7,448 nucleotides of DNA from an uncultured Oscillospiraceae bacterium. GTDB taxonomy: Bacteria; Bacillota; Clostridia; Oscillospirales; Oscillospiraceae. Location of the stretch: the NCBI GenBank assembly GCA_900758315.1, contig CAAERF010000317.1, forward strand, positions 1 through 7,448, written 5' to 3'. Shown one piece after another: positions 6,549 to 7,448 of the stretch (position 1 is its first letter; the number at the start of each line of letters is the position of its first letter). Position numbers and translations under genes: made by a program. Below the pieces are notes generated by a model. It made no database searches and was not told the origin of the DNA. It worked only from the letters and a program-made list of their open reading frames with translations.

Positions 6549-6753
6549 AGAGTCTCTTTTTTCTCCATCCATAGGTGTTTATCATTCTTTTGGAATTGCT
6601 ATTCTTCAGTTCGTCAAACACGGATGGAAACAAATCGACTCCATATCGGATGTCTCAACAGATTACAATTTTGTGGCCAAACTAGCACAGCGTTGTACAA
6701 GGGGGCAATTACATCCCGTACACCTGATCGATGTGATTCAAGATTCTATCTGA
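6526..6753 (+). CDS. small conserved-looking protein, possibly DUF6514-like, 75 aa
   Basis: ATG 6526 lies inside the end of the HTH gene in another phase, with AAGGAGG (6508-6514) about 11 bases upstream, a strong site that supports real expression. The protein reads SIGVYHSFGIAILQF (15-29), then WKQIDSISDVSTDYNFVAKLAQRC (34-57) and a helix QLHPVHLIDVIQDSI (61-75). A YGI-type strand, a 'disDVStD' turn and a final 'L.PVHL.DVI.D' helix are what I recall for DUF6514 proteins of Firmicutes. That match is from memory and uncertain. No membrane segment is visible. A terminator follows 16 bases after the stop, so the HTH gene and this one form a complete two-gene unit. It may be a partner or modulator of the HTH protein. 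Confidence 0.65.
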   Translation: MFRYVPFEESLFSPSIGVYHSFGIAILQFVKHGWKQIDSISDVSTDYNFVAKLAQRCTRGQLHPVHLIDVIQDSI

Positions 6754-6769
6754 GCATTTCAGCATGTTT

Positions 6770-6795
6770 GCTCACAGTTTTCTGTGGGCTTTTTT
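6770..6795 (+). terminator. Rho-independent terminator of the XRE pair
   Basis: GCTCACAG (6770-6777) pairs with CTGTGGGC (6782-6789) over eight positions with one T-G wobble and a TTTT loop, followed by six T (6790-6795). It closes the two-gene unit. Confidence 0.85.
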
Positions 6796-7256
6796 GTGTT
6801 GCCCTTATAGCCTCTCTATAAAAATTTTCTGTATAGCAGCTAAAAGACTGATAAGGTGGGACGTCATTGCCAGACGCAATCTTGTACCAAACTGGTTCTG
6901 ATATGATTCTACTATCCCATTCCCTAAATTTTCCTACTTAACTCATGCGGTGGCATTCCACCAGTCTCTGCCTGTACTCCCTGAAAGACAAAAAGACATC
7001 TGTGTAAGGAGCAAAATCGGGCAGAAAATTGGCAGCCATATGATTTCACGTTGTAATTGAGCTGCAAGTCGAAGTCACGAAAGCTGACATCTACTTAAGG
7101 ATGCGTTTCCATTTTAATTAATAAATAATTTATATGCTATTTCAAAGCTGTGGCTGTCTGATCTATGGGTTCAGAGTGCATTGTAACTTGATGACAGACT
7201 GTGATCTGCACCAAATTCGTTTTTGGTTGGATATAAGACACCTACAATTCACAATT
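6796..7256. other. gene-less AT-rich stretch
   Basis: I see no plus-strand reading frame with a start and a ribosome site here. On the minus strand one phase is open over 6941-7045 (35 codons) and, after a single TAA (6938-6940), over 6749-6937 (63 codons). It has no good start, and its end runs through the terminator at 6770-6795. This could be a decayed gene or chance. No recognisable RNA gene or repeat was found. Confidence 0.5.
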
Positions 7257-7305
7257 AAAAACCGGGACAAGATCTTGGTTGCGACCAAATCTTGCCCCGG
7301 TTTTT
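7257..7305. terminator. strong bidirectional terminator
   Basis: A long hairpin pairs AAAAACCGGG (7257-7266) with CCCGGTTTTT (7296-7305), CAAGAT (7268-7273) with ATCTTG (7289-7294) and TTGGT (7275-7279) with ACCAA (7284-7288). It has one A-C mismatch, one bulged C and a TGCG loop. The A-run on the left and T-run on the right allow termination on both strands. Since no plus-strand gene ends nearby, it probably serves a minus-strand gene lying right of the window. Confidence 0.82.
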
Positions 7306-7448
7306 GTGCTTATCTTAAATTTTCTCGGCTGCATTTAGAACTCGGAACGATCAAGTTCCGTACCACTCCATTTTCACTGGATTACACTCTTTTCAGTTTC
7401 TTCATACAGAACACAATCTCGACTTCTATCAAAAAACCTCTCTCTTTA
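7306..7448. other. right edge, no supportable gene
   Basis: A small perfect inverted repeat CGGAAC/GTTCCG (7343-7348 with 7355-7360) is visible. On the minus strand only short open stretches (21 to 24 codons) run in from the edge before stops at about 7374-7384. They could be the tail of a minus-strand gene ending before the bidirectional terminator, but they are too short to call. Confidence 0.4.

Overview
The window looks like an accessory island from the chromosome of a Firmicute, probably a gut-type Clostridia (Oscillospiraceae/Lachnospiraceae grade). The grounds are strong AGGAGG-type ribosome sites, a GC-rich left part next to an AT-rich right part, small XRE regulators, and the remnant of a large serine recombinase of the type common in clostridial transposons. 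No taxonomic marker is present, so this is inference.

Bases 2-5431 hold eight closely packed plus-strand genes, with gaps of about 30 bases or less and several overlaps. They read as one operon that enters from the left edge. In order they are: a DUF4253 protein (5' partial), a CbrC/UPF0167-family protein, a small TPR-like helical protein, an Imm32-like protein interrupted by an in-frame TAG, a WGR-like plus beta-propeller protein, an unknown 143-aa protein, a two-part protein with a C-terminal SMI1/KNR4 (SUKH) domain, and an unknown 199-aa protein. SUKH and Imm32 are known immunity families of polymorphic toxin systems, and CbrC is linked to colicin E2 tolerance in E. coli. The simplest reading is an array of immunity genes ('orphan' antidotes) without a toxin in view.

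Bases about 5405-6108 are a scar of mobile DNA. The 3' end of the 199-aa gene runs directly into the C-terminal part of a large serine recombinase, which also carries a one-base frameshift. Next come three hairpins, then a tRNA-Thr(GGU) 3' fragment that is canonical from G18 to CCA, lacks its 5' part, and is followed at once by a strong terminator. This is what one end of an element integrated into a tRNA-Thr gene looks like. The intact tRNA copy would lie outside the window.

Bases 6109-7448 are AT-rich. They contain a two-gene unit, an XRE-family HTH protein and an overlapping 75-aa protein, with its own terminator. Upstream is a striking set of GAATATT/AATATTC palindromes that could act as an operator or as an RNA structure hiding the ribosome site and start codon. 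From 6796 to the end I find no convincing gene, only a strong bidirectional terminator at 7257-7305.
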